From assembly GCF_035975855.1 (NCBI RefSeq), contig NZ_CP109055.1, positions 6,510,001 through 6,574,000 on the forward strand: 64,000 nucleotides of DNA, given 5' to 3'. Shown piece after piece: positions 38,035 to 46,278 of the stretch. The first letter of the stretch is position 1, and the number at the start of each line of letters is the position of its first letter. The stretch comes from Streptomyces sp. NBC_01304. Its GTDB lineage: Bacteria > Actinomycetota > Actinomycetes > Streptomycetales > Streptomycetaceae. Position numbers and translations under genes: made by a program. Under the pieces are notes generated by a model, which was given only the letters and a program-made list of their open reading frames with translations, searched no databases and had not been told where the DNA came from.

Positions 38035-38074
38035 AGTGCGGGCCCGGACGGCAGTTGCCGTCCGGGCCCGCACT
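38035..38074 (+). terminator. Strong terminator behind the LCP gene
   Basis: A 19-base perfect stem starting AGTGCGGGCCCGGACGGCA with a two-base loop (GT), beginning 12 bases after the stop codon. Confidence 0.85.
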
Positions 38075-38141
38075 CATTGCGGCCATGTGTCAGCCGTACG
38101 AAACCTCCGCCGGACTCATTGACGCGGTCATGCCCTGCTTG

Positions 38142-38160
38142 TTTTCTTGCAGCAAGAAAA
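38142..38160. promoter_or_regulatory. Perfect palindrome (operator) upstream of the carbohydrate cluster
   Basis: TTTTCTTGCAGCAAGAAAA is a perfect 19-base palindrome centred on A38151. It ends 21 bases before the ATG of the beta-helix gene, next to its ribosome site, and a TTGACG box lies at 38119-38124. Position and symmetry fit a repressor site; the ROK protein at 41157 is the natural candidate. Confidence 0.65.
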
Positions 38161-38181
38161 TAAGGCTCTCAGGAGGTGACC

Positions 38182-39780
38182 ATGCCCCACCCCCGGATAC
38201 GCCGGGCCGCCCTCCTCGCGGCCGGGCTCCTCCCTCTCGCCCTCGCAGGAACCCTCGCCGGACCGGCCGCCGAAGCGGCCGAAGCGCCGGTCACGTACTA
38301 CGTCGACTGCTCCGCCCCCACCCCCGGCACCGGCTCCCGGGCCGCGCCCCTCAACTCGCTGCCCGCCGTCAACGCCCTGACCCTGCACGCGGGCGACACC
38401 GTCCTGTTCAAGCGCGGCACGCGCTGCAAGGGCCAGCTGCACGCGCGCTTCGCGGGCACCGCCGACTCCCCGATCACGTACGGCGCTTACGGCACCGGCG
38501 CCAAGCCGCACCTGGACGCGAACGGCAACTACGCCGCGGTCTGGCTCAAGAACGCCCCGTACAACCACATCCGCGACCTGGAGCTGACCGCCCCCGGCGA
38601 CAACACGACCGCGCGGCGCGGCGTCTGGCTGCAGGCCGTCGACTCCGGCGACGTGGCCGGGGTGGTCCTGGAGCGGCTGGACATCCATGACGTACGCGGC
38701 GTCCTGCCGGCCGCGACCGGCGGCTTCCACGGCAACGGGAAGTACGCGGGTGCGTCCGGCGGCATCATCGTGGAGGCACTCGGCACGCAAACCCCGTCCG
38801 CCTTCACGGACTTGACGATCCGCCAGAACAGCATCCGGGGCGTCGACCGGGCCGGCATCTACTTCTGGTCGAACTGGGCGCGCAGGCCCGACCTCGCCAC
38901 CTTCTGGAACAGCCTGGCCACCGCCGACTGGCATCCGCATCGCAACGTGCGTATCGAGGACAACAAGCTCGCTGACATCGGCGGCGACGGACTCGTCGTG
39001 AAGACCAGCCGCGATGTGCTCGTGCAGCGCAACACCCTGGACGGGTTCAACGAGCGCGCCGGATCGGTCAACGCCGGGATGTGGACGGCCAACAGCGACC
39101 ATGTCACCTTCCAGTTCAACCGGTCGTCCGGCGGCAACACCGACAAGGACGGCCAGGGCTACGACGTCGACCACTCCACGAACCACGTGACGTTCCAGTA
39201 CAACGTCTCGTCCGACAACGACGGCGGCTTCTTCCTGCTCTGCCCGTACGGCGCCGACGTGCCCGGCAACGCCAAGGACTTCGTCATCCGTTACAACCTG
39301 TCAGTGAACGACCGGACCCGGACCTTCCAGGTCTGCTCGGGCGGGCTGCAGCGCGGCAAGATCTACCACAACACCATCCAGCTGCCGGACGTCCCGGCGG
39401 GCACCACCCATCAGATCGTGACGGAGAACGCCACCAAGGCCGGCGCGCTCGACGTGCTCTTCGCCAACAACATCCTTCGCGGCGGGGCCACTTCGGGCAC
39501 CCTCGCCTGGACCCTGGACGACCCGTCGTTCCGCATCGACCGCAACGTCCTGTACGGGGTCCCCGTGCCCGCCACCGCGACCGGCACCCTCACCTCCGCC
39601 CCGCTCCTCACCAAGCCCGGCACCGGAACGGACGCCCCCGCCGACTACCGGCTGCTGCCCGGCTCGCCCGCGACCGGGGCGGGCGCGGCCATCGCCGACA
39701 ACGGCGGCCGAGACTTCTTCGGCACACCGATCGCCACCCCGCCGTCCATCGGCTTCCACGAGCCCGCAGGGGGGCGGTGA
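38182..39780 (+). CDS. Secreted right-handed beta-helix protein (polysaccharide-lyase-like)
   Basis: 532 residues with a signal peptide (~1-30, ending AAEAAEA). The rest shows the repeated Asn/Asp-rich turns of a parallel beta-helix (NHIRDLELT, DLTIRQNSIRGVDRAGIYFWSN, RIEDNKLADIGGDGLVVK, VLVQRNTLDG, VTFQFNRSSGGN, VTFQYNVSSDNDGGFFL). Such proteins are often polysaccharide lyases or glycosidases, but I cannot pick catalytic residues. ATG 38182 has a perfect AGGAGGTGA upstream. First gene of the cluster that follows without a gap. Confidence 0.82.
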   Translation: MPHPRIRRAALLAAGLLPLALAGTLAGPAAEAAEAPVTYYVDCSAPTPGTGSRAAPLNSLPAVNALTLHAGDTVLFKRGTRCKGQLHARFAGTADSPITYGAYGTGAKPHLDANGNYAAVWLKNAPYNHIRDLELTAPGDNTTARRGVWLQAVDSGDVAGVVLERLDIHDVRGVLPAATGGFHGNGKYAGASGGIIVEALGTQTPSAFTDLTIRQNSIRGVDRAGIYFWSNWARRPDLATFWNSLATADWHPHRNVRIEDNKLADIGGDGLVVKTSRDVLVQRNTLDGFNERAGSVNAGMWTANSDHVTFQFNRSSGGNTDKDGQGYDVDHSTNHVTFQYNVSSDNDGGFFLLCPYGADVPGNAKDFVIRYNLSVNDRTRTFQVCSGGLQRGKIYHNTIQLPDVPAGTTHQIVTENATKAGALDVLFANNILRGGATSGTLAWTLDDPSFRIDRNVLYGVPVPATATGTLTSAPLLTKPGTGTDAPADYRLLPGSPATGAGAAIADNGGRDFFGTPIATPPSIGFHEPAGGR

Positions 39781-39781
39781 C

Positions 39782-41113
39782 ATGGCGGTCAAGGACACCC
39801 CGGCGGCGACAACGGATCAACTGACCTCCGAACGCGCCGAGTTCACCCGCCGCTGGACCCCGCGCCTCGTCGCCTTCGGCGAGTTCATCGACGGCTACGA
39901 CCTCCTGGTCATGGGCGCCGCCCTGCTCTTCCTCAAGCCCACCTTCGGCCTCTCCACCACCGAGGTCGGCTGGCTCGGCGCGATCGCCTTCATCGGGACC
40001 GCGGTGGGCCTCGTCGTCTTCGGCGACCTCTCCGACCGGTTCGGGCGCAAGGTCATCTTCGTCATCAACCTGGTGTTCTTCGTGGTCGCCGCGGCCGCCT
40101 CGGCCTTCGTCACCGAGGTCTGGCAGCTGATGATCGCCCGCTTCTTCATCGGCGTCGCCGTCGGCATGGACATCCCCACCTCGCACGCCTTCCTCGCCGA
40201 GATCGCCCCCAAGGCCCGCCGCGGCCGCATCGCGGGCAGCCTGCCCAACATGATGTGGCTGAGCGGCGCGATCACCAGCGTCCTCATCGCGCTCGCCCTG
40301 CGCGACGTCACCGGCGAGGACACCTGGCGTTACCTCTTCGGCTTCGCCGCCCTGCCCGCCCTCGCCGTGCTGATCGCCCGCCAGTTCCTGCCCGAGTCGC
40401 CGCGCTGGCTGCGCGCGCAGGGGCGGCACGAGGAGGCCGACGCCGTCTTCAAGGTCCTGCGGGTCGAGGAGCCGCCCGCCCCCGCCGAGCCCGAAAAGCG
40501 GGACTACCGCGCCCTGTTCACCAGGCGGGCCGCGATCCGCCTCGCCGCCGTCACCGGGTTCTTCGCCCTGCAGGCCTTCGGCGGCGCGGTCGCCACGGTC
40601 GCCGGACCCCTGGTCATGGAGGCCACCGGCATCGGCGTACAGAACGCGCTGTACTTCTCGCTCGCCGGGTTCGCGGCGGGGCTGCTCGCCGTGATCGTCG
40701 GCGCCCGTGTCATCGACCGCGTGAACCGCCGCCACCTCGGGATCTGGGCCTGCCTGGGTGTCTTCGTCGCCGGGATGGGCATCGCCTTCCTCGGTCCGAA
40801 GTCCAGCGCGCTGCTCCTCGCCTGCTACGTCGCCTACTCGCTCCTGACCTGGTTCGGGCCCGGCGTACTGTCCTGGGTGTGGTCGTCCGAGGCGTTCCCC
40901 ACGCAGCTGCGCGGCATCGGGACCGGGATCGCGCAGGCCGTGACCCGGCTGATGATCGCGCTGAACATCGTGCTCGTACCGACCCTCCTGGAGAAGTTCG
41001 AGCTCAAGGCGGTCGCCCTGTACGCCTGCGCGTATCTGGTCTGCGCGGGCATCGTGGCGGCCTCCCCGTTCCTCGCCACGACCGGCAAGGAGCTGGAGGA
41101 GACCGCGAGTTGA
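39782..41113 (+). CDS. MFS transporter, sugar/organic-acid type
   Basis: 443 residues with 12 predicted membrane helices. The MFS motif A between helices 2 and 3 is GDLSDRFGRKV, and the sugar-porter-like signature FLPESPRWL follows helix 6. The N-terminal FIDGYDLLVMGAAL is like the acid:H+ symporter branch, where Asp and Gly-Tyr-Asp are conserved. It starts one base after the beta-helix gene stop, so it should import the product of that system. Confidence 0.9.
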   Translation: MAVKDTPAATTDQLTSERAEFTRRWTPRLVAFGEFIDGYDLLVMGAALLFLKPTFGLSTTEVGWLGAIAFIGTAVGLVVFGDLSDRFGRKVIFVINLVFFVVAAAASAFVTEVWQLMIARFFIGVAVGMDIPTSHAFLAEIAPKARRGRIAGSLPNMMWLSGAITSVLIALALRDVTGEDTWRYLFGFAALPALAVLIARQFLPESPRWLRAQGRHEEADAVFKVLRVEEPPAPAEPEKRDYRALFTRRAAIRLAAVTGFFALQAFGGAVATVAGPLVMEATGIGVQNALYFSLAGFAAGLLAVIVGARVIDRVNRRHLGIWACLGVFVAGMGIAFLGPKSSALLLACYVAYSLLTWFGPGVLSWVWSSEAFPTQLRGIGTGIAQAVTRLMIALNIVLVPTLLEKFELKAVALYACAYLVCAGIVAASPFLATTGKELEETAS

Positions 41114-41156
41114 GAAATGCACGACCTGTGAGCGATGCACGACCCGAGGGAGCACA

Positions 41157-42335
41157 GTGACCGCCGCCGCCCAGCCCCCGGACATACGCCGGGCCAACCT
41201 CGCGGCCGCCCTGCGCACCGTCCTCGACGAGGGCCCCGTGCCCCGCTCCGACCTGGCCGCACGGCTCGGCCTCTCGCACGCCACGATCAGCCGGATCGTC
41301 GGCCGGGCAGTGGCGGCGGGCCTGCTGCGCGAGCTCCCGTCGGTGAGCGGCGGGGGAGGGCGTCCGAAGGTGCCGGTCGACCTGGTCGCCGACGCGCGCC
41401 TCACCATCGGCCTGTACTTCGGACGGCAGCGCACCACGGCCGGCCTGGTGGACCTGCGCGGGCAGGTGCGGGAGGTGGCGACCATCGAACGCGGACCCGG
41501 TTCGGCGGCCGAACTCCTCCCGGGCGCCGCCGGCTTGGTGCGTACGCTGCTGAAGCGGGCGCGCTCCACACCGGTGCTCGGCGTGGGCGCGGCCGCCGGC
41601 GGCTGGGTCGATCCGACCGCCGGGGTCGTCGTCGACAACGAGGCGCTCGGCTGGCGCGACGTACCGCTGCGCCGCCTCCTGGAGGACGCCACCGGGCTGC
41701 CCGTGCGGGTCGACGCGGGGGCGCGGGCGCATGCCACGGCCGAGCTGTGGTTCGGCGGCGAGCGGACCGAGGGCTGCTCGGTCCACCTCTTCACCGGCAA
41801 TGTCATCGACGCCGCCATAGCCATGGGCCGCCGCGTCCACACCGGGGCCCGCTCCGGTGCCGGGGCGGTCGGGCATCTGCCCGTGCGCGAGGGCGGCCCC
41901 GCCTGCGCCTGCGGGCGGACCGGGGTGCTGCAGGCCGTCGCCGCCGACTCGGCCGTGCTCACGCAGGCGGTCGAGCGTGAACTGCTCGGTCCCGGCGCGG
42001 GGTTGGAGGCTCTGGCCACGCTCGCCCTGTCCGGATCCCGCGAGGCGGACGGGCTGTTGCGGGCCCGCGCCCGGCACATCGGAACGGCCGTCGCCCACCT
42101 CGTCGACCTCCTCGACCCCGACCTGGTGGTCCTGTCCGGCGGGGTGCTCGCGGTACCGGACCACCTGGAAGAGGTCCGCCGCGAGGCCGTGCTGCGGATC
42201 GGCCGCGGCTGGGACCCCCGGGTCGTACGGGCGACGGGGCTCGGGCCCGGACCGCAGGCCCTGGTGGCCTCGTCGGCGGCGCTGCTGCTGAGCGCGTACT
42301 TCGCCGACCCGATGGCGTACGAGACCCTTTCCTGA
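41157..42335 (+). CDS. ROK-family transcriptional repressor
   Basis: 392 residues: N-terminal winged helix-turn-helix (ARLGLSHATISRIVGRAVAAGLL, ~25-50) and a C-terminal ROK sugar-binding domain (LGVGAAAGGWVD, GAVGHLPV, LVVLSGGVLA). The zinc motif reads CACGRTGVLQ: two cysteines are kept, but the third Cys and the following Glu of CxCGxxGCxE are replaced by Val and Gln. It probably senses a sugar or sugar acid and represses the cluster at the palindrome 38142-38160. GTG 41157. Confidence 0.88.
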   Translation: MTAAAQPPDIRRANLAAALRTVLDEGPVPRSDLAARLGLSHATISRIVGRAVAAGLLRELPSVSGGGGRPKVPVDLVADARLTIGLYFGRQRTTAGLVDLRGQVREVATIERGPGSAAELLPGAAGLVRTLLKRARSTPVLGVGAAAGGWVDPTAGVVVDNEALGWRDVPLRRLLEDATGLPVRVDAGARAHATAELWFGGERTEGCSVHLFTGNVIDAAIAMGRRVHTGARSGAGAVGHLPVREGGPACACGRTGVLQAVAADSAVLTQAVERELLGPGAGLEALATLALSGSREADGLLRARARHIGTAVAHLVDLLDPDLVVLSGGVLAVPDHLEEVRREAVLRIGRGWDPRVVRATGLGPGPQALVASSAALLLSAYFADPMAYETLS

Positions 42336-42348
42336 CCCCGGGAGTGAT

Positions 42349-42390
42349 GTGACCGCCGCTGTGAGGGGAGCGCTGTGACCGCCGCTGTGA
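42349..42390 (+). repeat. 26-bp-period duplication of the start region
   Basis: GTGACCGCCGCTGTGA occurs at 42349-42364 and again at 42375-42390, where it forms the start of the next gene. Read from the first copy, the frame stops after nine codons. Confidence 0.6.
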
Positions 42391-43478
42391 TCGAGGGCGC
42401 CCGGCTGCACGCCGTGCCCGTCACCGCCCGCACCACCTGGCTGTACGCCGAGGTGACCGGGCCGGGCGTGACGGGCTGGGGCGAGCTGTCCGACATCCCG
42501 GCCGCCGCGGCGGAACCGCTGCTGCGGGAGCTGGCGGGGGTCGTGCGAGGGCTCGAAGTGGCCGATGCGGAACGGAAGTTGGAGGAGGCCGTCCGCCCCT
42601 GGACCGCCGGCGGCGACCGCTTCCACCGCTGGACGGTCCTCGGCGGTCTGGCCACGGCGGTGGCGGACGCGGCGGCACGGGCGGCGGGGGAGCCGCTCGC
42701 CGAGCACCTGGGGGCTTTCCGGGGGCGGGTGGGATCCGCTCCGGCACGCCACCGCATCCCCCTCTACGCCAACATCAACCGTGCCATGGCGAACCGCACC
42801 CCCGAAGCCGCGGCCCAGGTCGCCCGCCGGGCCGTCGCCGCCGGATTCGGCACCGTCAAGTGCGCCCCGTTCGACGGCCTCCCCGACCGCCACCGCCTCA
42901 AGGAGGGCCTGGAGATCGCCCGGGCCGTGCGCGACGCGATCGGCCCGGAACGCCAACTCCTCCTGGATGCCCACCACTTGGTGAGTGTCGAGGAAGTGGT
43001 CGCGCATGCCGACGAGTTCGTGGCACTTTGCCTCGGCTGGCTGGAGGACGCCGCACCCCTGGGTGACGTACGCGCCCTGCGGAGGCTCGCCGATGCCACC
43101 GGCACGCCCCTCGCGGGCGGCGAGTTCGCGGCCACCGCCGAGGAGGTGCGGCCCGCCCTCGCCTCCGGGGCCCTCGCCGTCCTCATGCCCGACGTGAAGC
43201 ACGCCGGAGGCCCCCGCCGGGTGCTGCGCCTCGCCGCCCTCGCCGCGGACCACGGCGTCGCGCTCTCCCCGCACAACCCGAGCGGGCCCGTCGCCACCGC
43301 CGCCTCGGCCCACCTCGCCGCGCTGCTGCCCGACGGGCCGCCGCTGGAGACGATGTTCGGCGAAGTGACCTGGCGCGGGGCGAGCGTGTCCCCGTACGAG
43401 CCGCTCGATCCGGGTACGTACGCACTCAACGACCGCCCGGGACTGGGCCTGACCCCGAAGGTGCCTCATGTCCGATGA
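42375..43478 (+). CDS. Enolase-superfamily dehydratase/racemase (mandelate racemase type)
   Basis: 367 residues. An N-terminal capping domain is followed by the barrel with three metal ligands: Asp in LLLDAHHL, Glu in WLEDAAP and Glu in LAGGEFA. A general base Lys lies in TVKCAPFDG, and a His/Asp pair is likely in MPDVKHAGG and SPHNPSGP. Enzymes of this group dehydrate sugar acids or racemise; the substrate is unknown. GTG 42375; an out-of-frame copy of the start lies 26 bases upstream. Overlaps the SDR gene by 11 bases. Confidence 0.85.
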   Translation: MTAAVIEGARLHAVPVTARTTWLYAEVTGPGVTGWGELSDIPAAAAEPLLRELAGVVRGLEVADAERKLEEAVRPWTAGGDRFHRWTVLGGLATAVADAAARAAGEPLAEHLGAFRGRVGSAPARHRIPLYANINRAMANRTPEAAAQVARRAVAAGFGTVKCAPFDGLPDRHRLKEGLEIARAVRDAIGPERQLLLDAHHLVSVEEVVAHADEFVALCLGWLEDAAPLGDVRALRRLADATGTPLAGGEFAATAEEVRPALASGALAVLMPDVKHAGGPRRVLRLAALAADHGVALSPHNPSGPVATAASAHLAALLPDGPPLETMFGEVTWRGASVSPYEPLDPGTYALNDRPGLGLTPKVPHVR

Positions 43479-44277
43479 GCAACCCGAGTCCGCCACCTCC
43501 GCAGTGGTCCTGGGCGCCGCCGGCGGGATAGGCCGCGCCCTCGTCGCCCGCCTCGCCGCGGACGGCGCGCACGTTGTCGCCGTCGACCGGGACGCGCGCG
43601 TGGCCGACCTGCCCGACTGCACCCCGCTGGCCGGCGACGCGACCGACCCCGACCTCATCGAGCGGGCCTTCGCCGCCTGCGTACACCCGCCGCGGATCCT
43701 GGTGCACGCCCTGCTCGACGAAGTCCGGTCCCCACTGGGCGAGTTGACCCTCGCGGACTGGCGCAGGGTCCTCGACATCGGCCTGGTCTCGGCCTGGCAG
43801 GCCGCCGCCGCGCTGGTCCGCCACAAGGGTCCGGGCCCCGCCGCCGTCGTCCTGATCGGCTCGGTCCACGCCCACGCCGCCGCCCCCGGAGTGGCCCCCT
43901 ACGCCGTGGCCAAGGCGGGCCTCGCCGCGCTCGCCCGCGCGGCGGCCGTGGAGTGGGGCCCGCTCGGGGTGCGTACGAACGTCCTGGAGCCCGGCTTCGT
44001 GACGGTCCCGCGCAACGAGCACCGCTGGTCCGACCCCGCCGAACGCGCCACGATCCTGGCGGCCTACCCGCTGGGCCGGCTCTGCGCCCCGGAGGAGATC
44101 GCGGGCGCGGCGTCCTTCCTCGCCTCCGACCAGGCCTCGTACATCAACGGCGCCTGCATCCCGGTGGACGGCGGCGCACTCGCGGTACTCCCGGAGACAC
44201 TGGTCCCGAGACCGACTCCGCCCAACGCTTCCGGCACTTCCGGCCCGCCGCTCCCTCCCGGCGCTTCCGGCCCTTGA
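43468..44277 (+). CDS. Short-chain dehydrogenase/reductase
   Basis: 269 residues with a Rossmann fold: cofactor loop GAAGGIGRAL, catalytic Ser in LIGSVHAHA, Tyr and Lys in YAVAKAGL, and the C-terminal ASYINGACIPVDGG typical of the family. Likely NAD(P)-dependent oxidation of a sugar or sugar acid in the same pathway as the enolase-type enzyme. The last ~28 residues are a Pro/Ser/Gly extension. Palindromic repeat E follows. Confidence 0.92.
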   Translation: MSDEQPESATSAVVLGAAGGIGRALVARLAADGAHVVAVDRDARVADLPDCTPLAGDATDPDLIERAFAACVHPPRILVHALLDEVRSPLGELTLADWRRVLDIGLVSAWQAAAALVRHKGPGPAAVVLIGSVHAHAAAPGVAPYAVAKAGLAALARAAAVEWGPLGVRTNVLEPGFVTVPRNEHRWSDPAERATILAAYPLGRLCAPEEIAGAASFLASDQASYINGACIPVDGGALAVLPETLVPRPTPPNASGTSGPPLPPGASGP

Positions 44278-44580
44278 TCCAGTCCCGCCCATCCCTCTCG
44301 ACTCTTCCAGCCCTTCCAGCCCTCCCAGCCCCTGATCCAGCGCCGCCCAATCCAGCCCCTCCGGCGTTTGAGGAGCGGGGGCCCGGGGGCAGCGCCCCGC
44401 GACGACGCGGGAAGTCGGGCCCGACCTCCAGGCCGACCCGACTCGACCCGACCTGACCCGGCCCGGCACCCCGTACCCCGTACGCACCATCCGCCAGGAA
44501 GCCCCGCCCCTTACATGCCTACGGTGTCCTCACTGCCCTCCCTCCCTGCCCTCCCGAGCAGTCGACACCCGGAGCCCCCC
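44278..44580. other. Intergenic region with palindromic repeat copy E
   Basis: No gene is seen in this 303-base stretch. It holds a variant copy of the palindromic repeat family at 44353-44390 (CCAGCCCCTCCGGCGTTTGA, then a Gly-rich hairpin GCGGGGGCCC-type). Pro/Ser-rich reading frames are not convincing coding sequence. Confidence 0.5.
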
Positions 44581-45765
44581 ATGGCGGACCTGCAGGACGA
44601 ATCGCACGCCCCCGGCGAGGTCGGCACGCTCGATCCGCCCGCCGCCCCGGCCCCGGTCGAGGTCGATCCCGCGCTCGACGCCGAATGCGCCGCCGAGCTC
44701 GAAGCGGCAGCGCCCCCCGCCCCGGTCGAGCCGCCCACGCCGCTGGGCCCCGGCGCGACCCCCATGGAACGCGTCCGCTCCCTGCTCGCCACGCACCCCG
44801 TGGCCGACGGGCACAGCGGGCTGCCGTGGGCGCTGAGCCAGCTCGCCTGGTACGACCTGGAGCTCGGCGAGAGCGCCCTGCGCACCGACATCCCGCGCCT
44901 TCGGGCCGGTTCGGTCGGCGCCATGTTCTGGTCCCTGCGCGTCCCCGACGACTACACCGGCGACCGGGCCGTCAGCGCCACTCTGGGCCTGATCGACCTC
45001 ACCGAAGGGGTCGTACGCAGCCACCCGGACGCCCTGCGCATGGCCCGCTCCGCCTCCGAGTCCGCCGACTCCCGCGCACACGGCCGCATCGCCTGCCTGC
45101 TCGGCCCCGCCAACGCCACCGCGCTCGGCGACTCCCTGGGCGCCCTGCGCGCCCTGCACACCCTGGGCGTACGCAGCATCGCGCTGCTCGGCACCCGCTG
45201 GGCGAGCGGCACCGGCCTGTCCCGCTTCGGCGAGGAGGTCGTCCGCGAGATGAACCGGCTCGGCGTCCTGGCCGACCTCAGCCACAGCTCCGAGGCCACG
45301 ATCCGGCGCACCCTCGCCGTGTCCAAGGCCCCGGTCCTCTTCTCCCGCTCCGGTGCCCGCGCCCTCACCGACCACCCGGACAACCTGACGGACGACCTGC
45401 TCGCAGCGCTGCCGGCCAACCGCGGCCTGTGCATGGTCCCCCTGTCGACCGCGCAGGCGGGGCCCACACTGCGGCACGCGGCGGACCACCTGGACCATGT
45501 GCGGGAGATCGCGGGCGTCGAGCACGTCGGCCTCTCCGGCACGTACGACACCGAAGAGACGACGCACGCCCCCGAGCTGGAGGACCCCGCCCGCTATCCG
45601 CACCTCCTCGCCGAGCTCTTGGAGCGCGGCTGGACCGAGGCGGAGGTGGCCCTGTTGACCTGGGGCAACGTCCAACGGGTGCTGCGCGACGCGGACTTCA
45701 CGGCCCGCGCGGCCCAGCTGCGCCGCCCGCCGTCCTCGGCGACGATCGACCGCCTCGACGTCTGA
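44581..45765 (+). CDS. Dipeptidase-like (M19-fold) protein with lost metal ligands
   Basis: 394 residues. After a Pro/Ala/Glu-rich N-terminus (~60) it aligns along its whole length with the dipeptidase at 34730. The key residues differ: DGHND becomes DGHSG (Asp to Gly80), KGAEGG becomes LLGPANAT (bridging Glu lost), THND becomes LLGTR, FSHSS becomes FSRSG, DHPRN becomes DHPDN, and GGDYDG becomes SGTYDT. Only the VDLSH-type His remains in ADLSHSS. I infer it is not a zinc dipeptidase. ATG 44581 with GGAG upstream; last gene of the carbohydrate cluster. Confidence 0.85.
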   Translation: MADLQDESHAPGEVGTLDPPAAPAPVEVDPALDAECAAELEAAAPPAPVEPPTPLGPGATPMERVRSLLATHPVADGHSGLPWALSQLAWYDLELGESALRTDIPRLRAGSVGAMFWSLRVPDDYTGDRAVSATLGLIDLTEGVVRSHPDALRMARSASESADSRAHGRIACLLGPANATALGDSLGALRALHTLGVRSIALLGTRWASGTGLSRFGEEVVREMNRLGVLADLSHSSEATIRRTLAVSKAPVLFSRSGARALTDHPDNLTDDLLAALPANRGLCMVPLSTAQAGPTLRHAADHLDHVREIAGVEHVGLSGTYDTEETTHAPELEDPARYPHLLAELLERGWTEAEVALLTWGNVQRVLRDADFTARAAQLRRPPSSATIDRLDV

Positions 45766-45787
45766 GGCACCGCGGGCGTACGCGGCC

Positions 45788-45847
45788 TCAGCAGGCGCGG
45801 GCAGACTTCAGCAGGCGCAGGCAGACCTCAGCAGGCGCAGAGGCAGA
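45788..45847. repeat. Three 20-bp tandem repeats at the end of the VOC gene
   Basis: Three units of about TCAGCAGGCGCAGGCAGACC at 45788-45807, 45808-45827 and 45828-45847. The third contains the stop codon of the minus-strand VOC gene, so its C-terminus lies inside the repeat. Confidence 0.6.
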
Positions 45848-46190
45848 AGGGATGCCCGGCCGGGTCCGCGTACACCCGCCAGGTGCGCGCCCGGTCCTCG
45901 GCGTCCAGCGCCTTCGCGCCGAGCGCGAGCACCTGCTCCTCCGCCGCGTCCAGGTCGTCGACGGTCAGGTCCAGATGGAACTGCTGGGACTGTTCGGGCG
46001 AGGGCCACTTCGGCGGTACGTACCCCTCGGCGAGCTGGAACGCGAGCGGTGAGCCCGGGTGCCCGGTGAGGTCGACCCAGCCCCTGTCCCCCTCGCTCAC
46101 GGTGCCGCCCAGGACGGCGGCGTAGAACCCGGCGAGCGCACGAGGGTCGGGACAGTCGAGGACGACGGGGCCCAACTTGGCCACAGCCAT
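45828..46190 (-). CDS. VOC-family (glyoxalase/bleomycin-resistance-like) protein
   Basis: 120 residues of the vicinal-oxygen-chelate fold. It begins MAVAKLGPVVLDCPDPRALAGFYAAVLG and contains FHLDLTVDDLDAAEEQVLALGA and RVYADPAGHPFCL, the pattern of the Glyoxalase-like domain proteins common in Streptomyces. Substrate unknown; enzymatic or binding role cannot be told. The C-terminus CLCAC lies within 20-bp repeats. Divergent from the CGNR regulator. Confidence 0.87.
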   Translation of the reverse strand: MAVAKLGPVVLDCPDPRALAGFYAAVLGGTVSEGDRGWVDLTGHPGSPLAFQLAEGYVPPKWPSPEQSQQFHLDLTVDDLDAAEEQVLALGAKALDAEDRARTWRVYADPAGHPFCLCAC

Positions 46191-46208
46191 GGTGTTTTCC
46201 TCCCTGAG

Positions 46209-46269
46209 GGTTACCGGTATCTAGGCTGAACCAGTAACGGTTACCTCATACTCCCGCAATGGAGGTAAC
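46209..46269. promoter_or_regulatory. Repeated GTTAC sites between the VOC and CGNR genes
   Basis: GGTTACC occurs at 46209-46215 and again at 46239-46245, exactly 30 bases apart. The second is part of a perfect palindrome GTAACGGTTAC (46234-46244). An inverted half-site GGTAAC is at 46264-46269, ten bases before the CGNR start. Probable operators shared by the divergent pair; the CGNR protein may bind them. Confidence 0.5.
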
Positions 46270-46278
46270 GTCGCAAGC

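Noticed and set aside
39608..42757. A 1049-codon open frame on the minus strand
   Set aside because: It is an antisense shadow across the MFS, ROK and enolase-type genes, which have clear family motifs on the plus strand. Its product is low-complexity Arg/Ser/Pro/Ala.
41004..43826. A 940-codon open frame on the minus strand
   Set aside because: Same reason: it covers well-supported plus-strand genes and has no recognisable domain.
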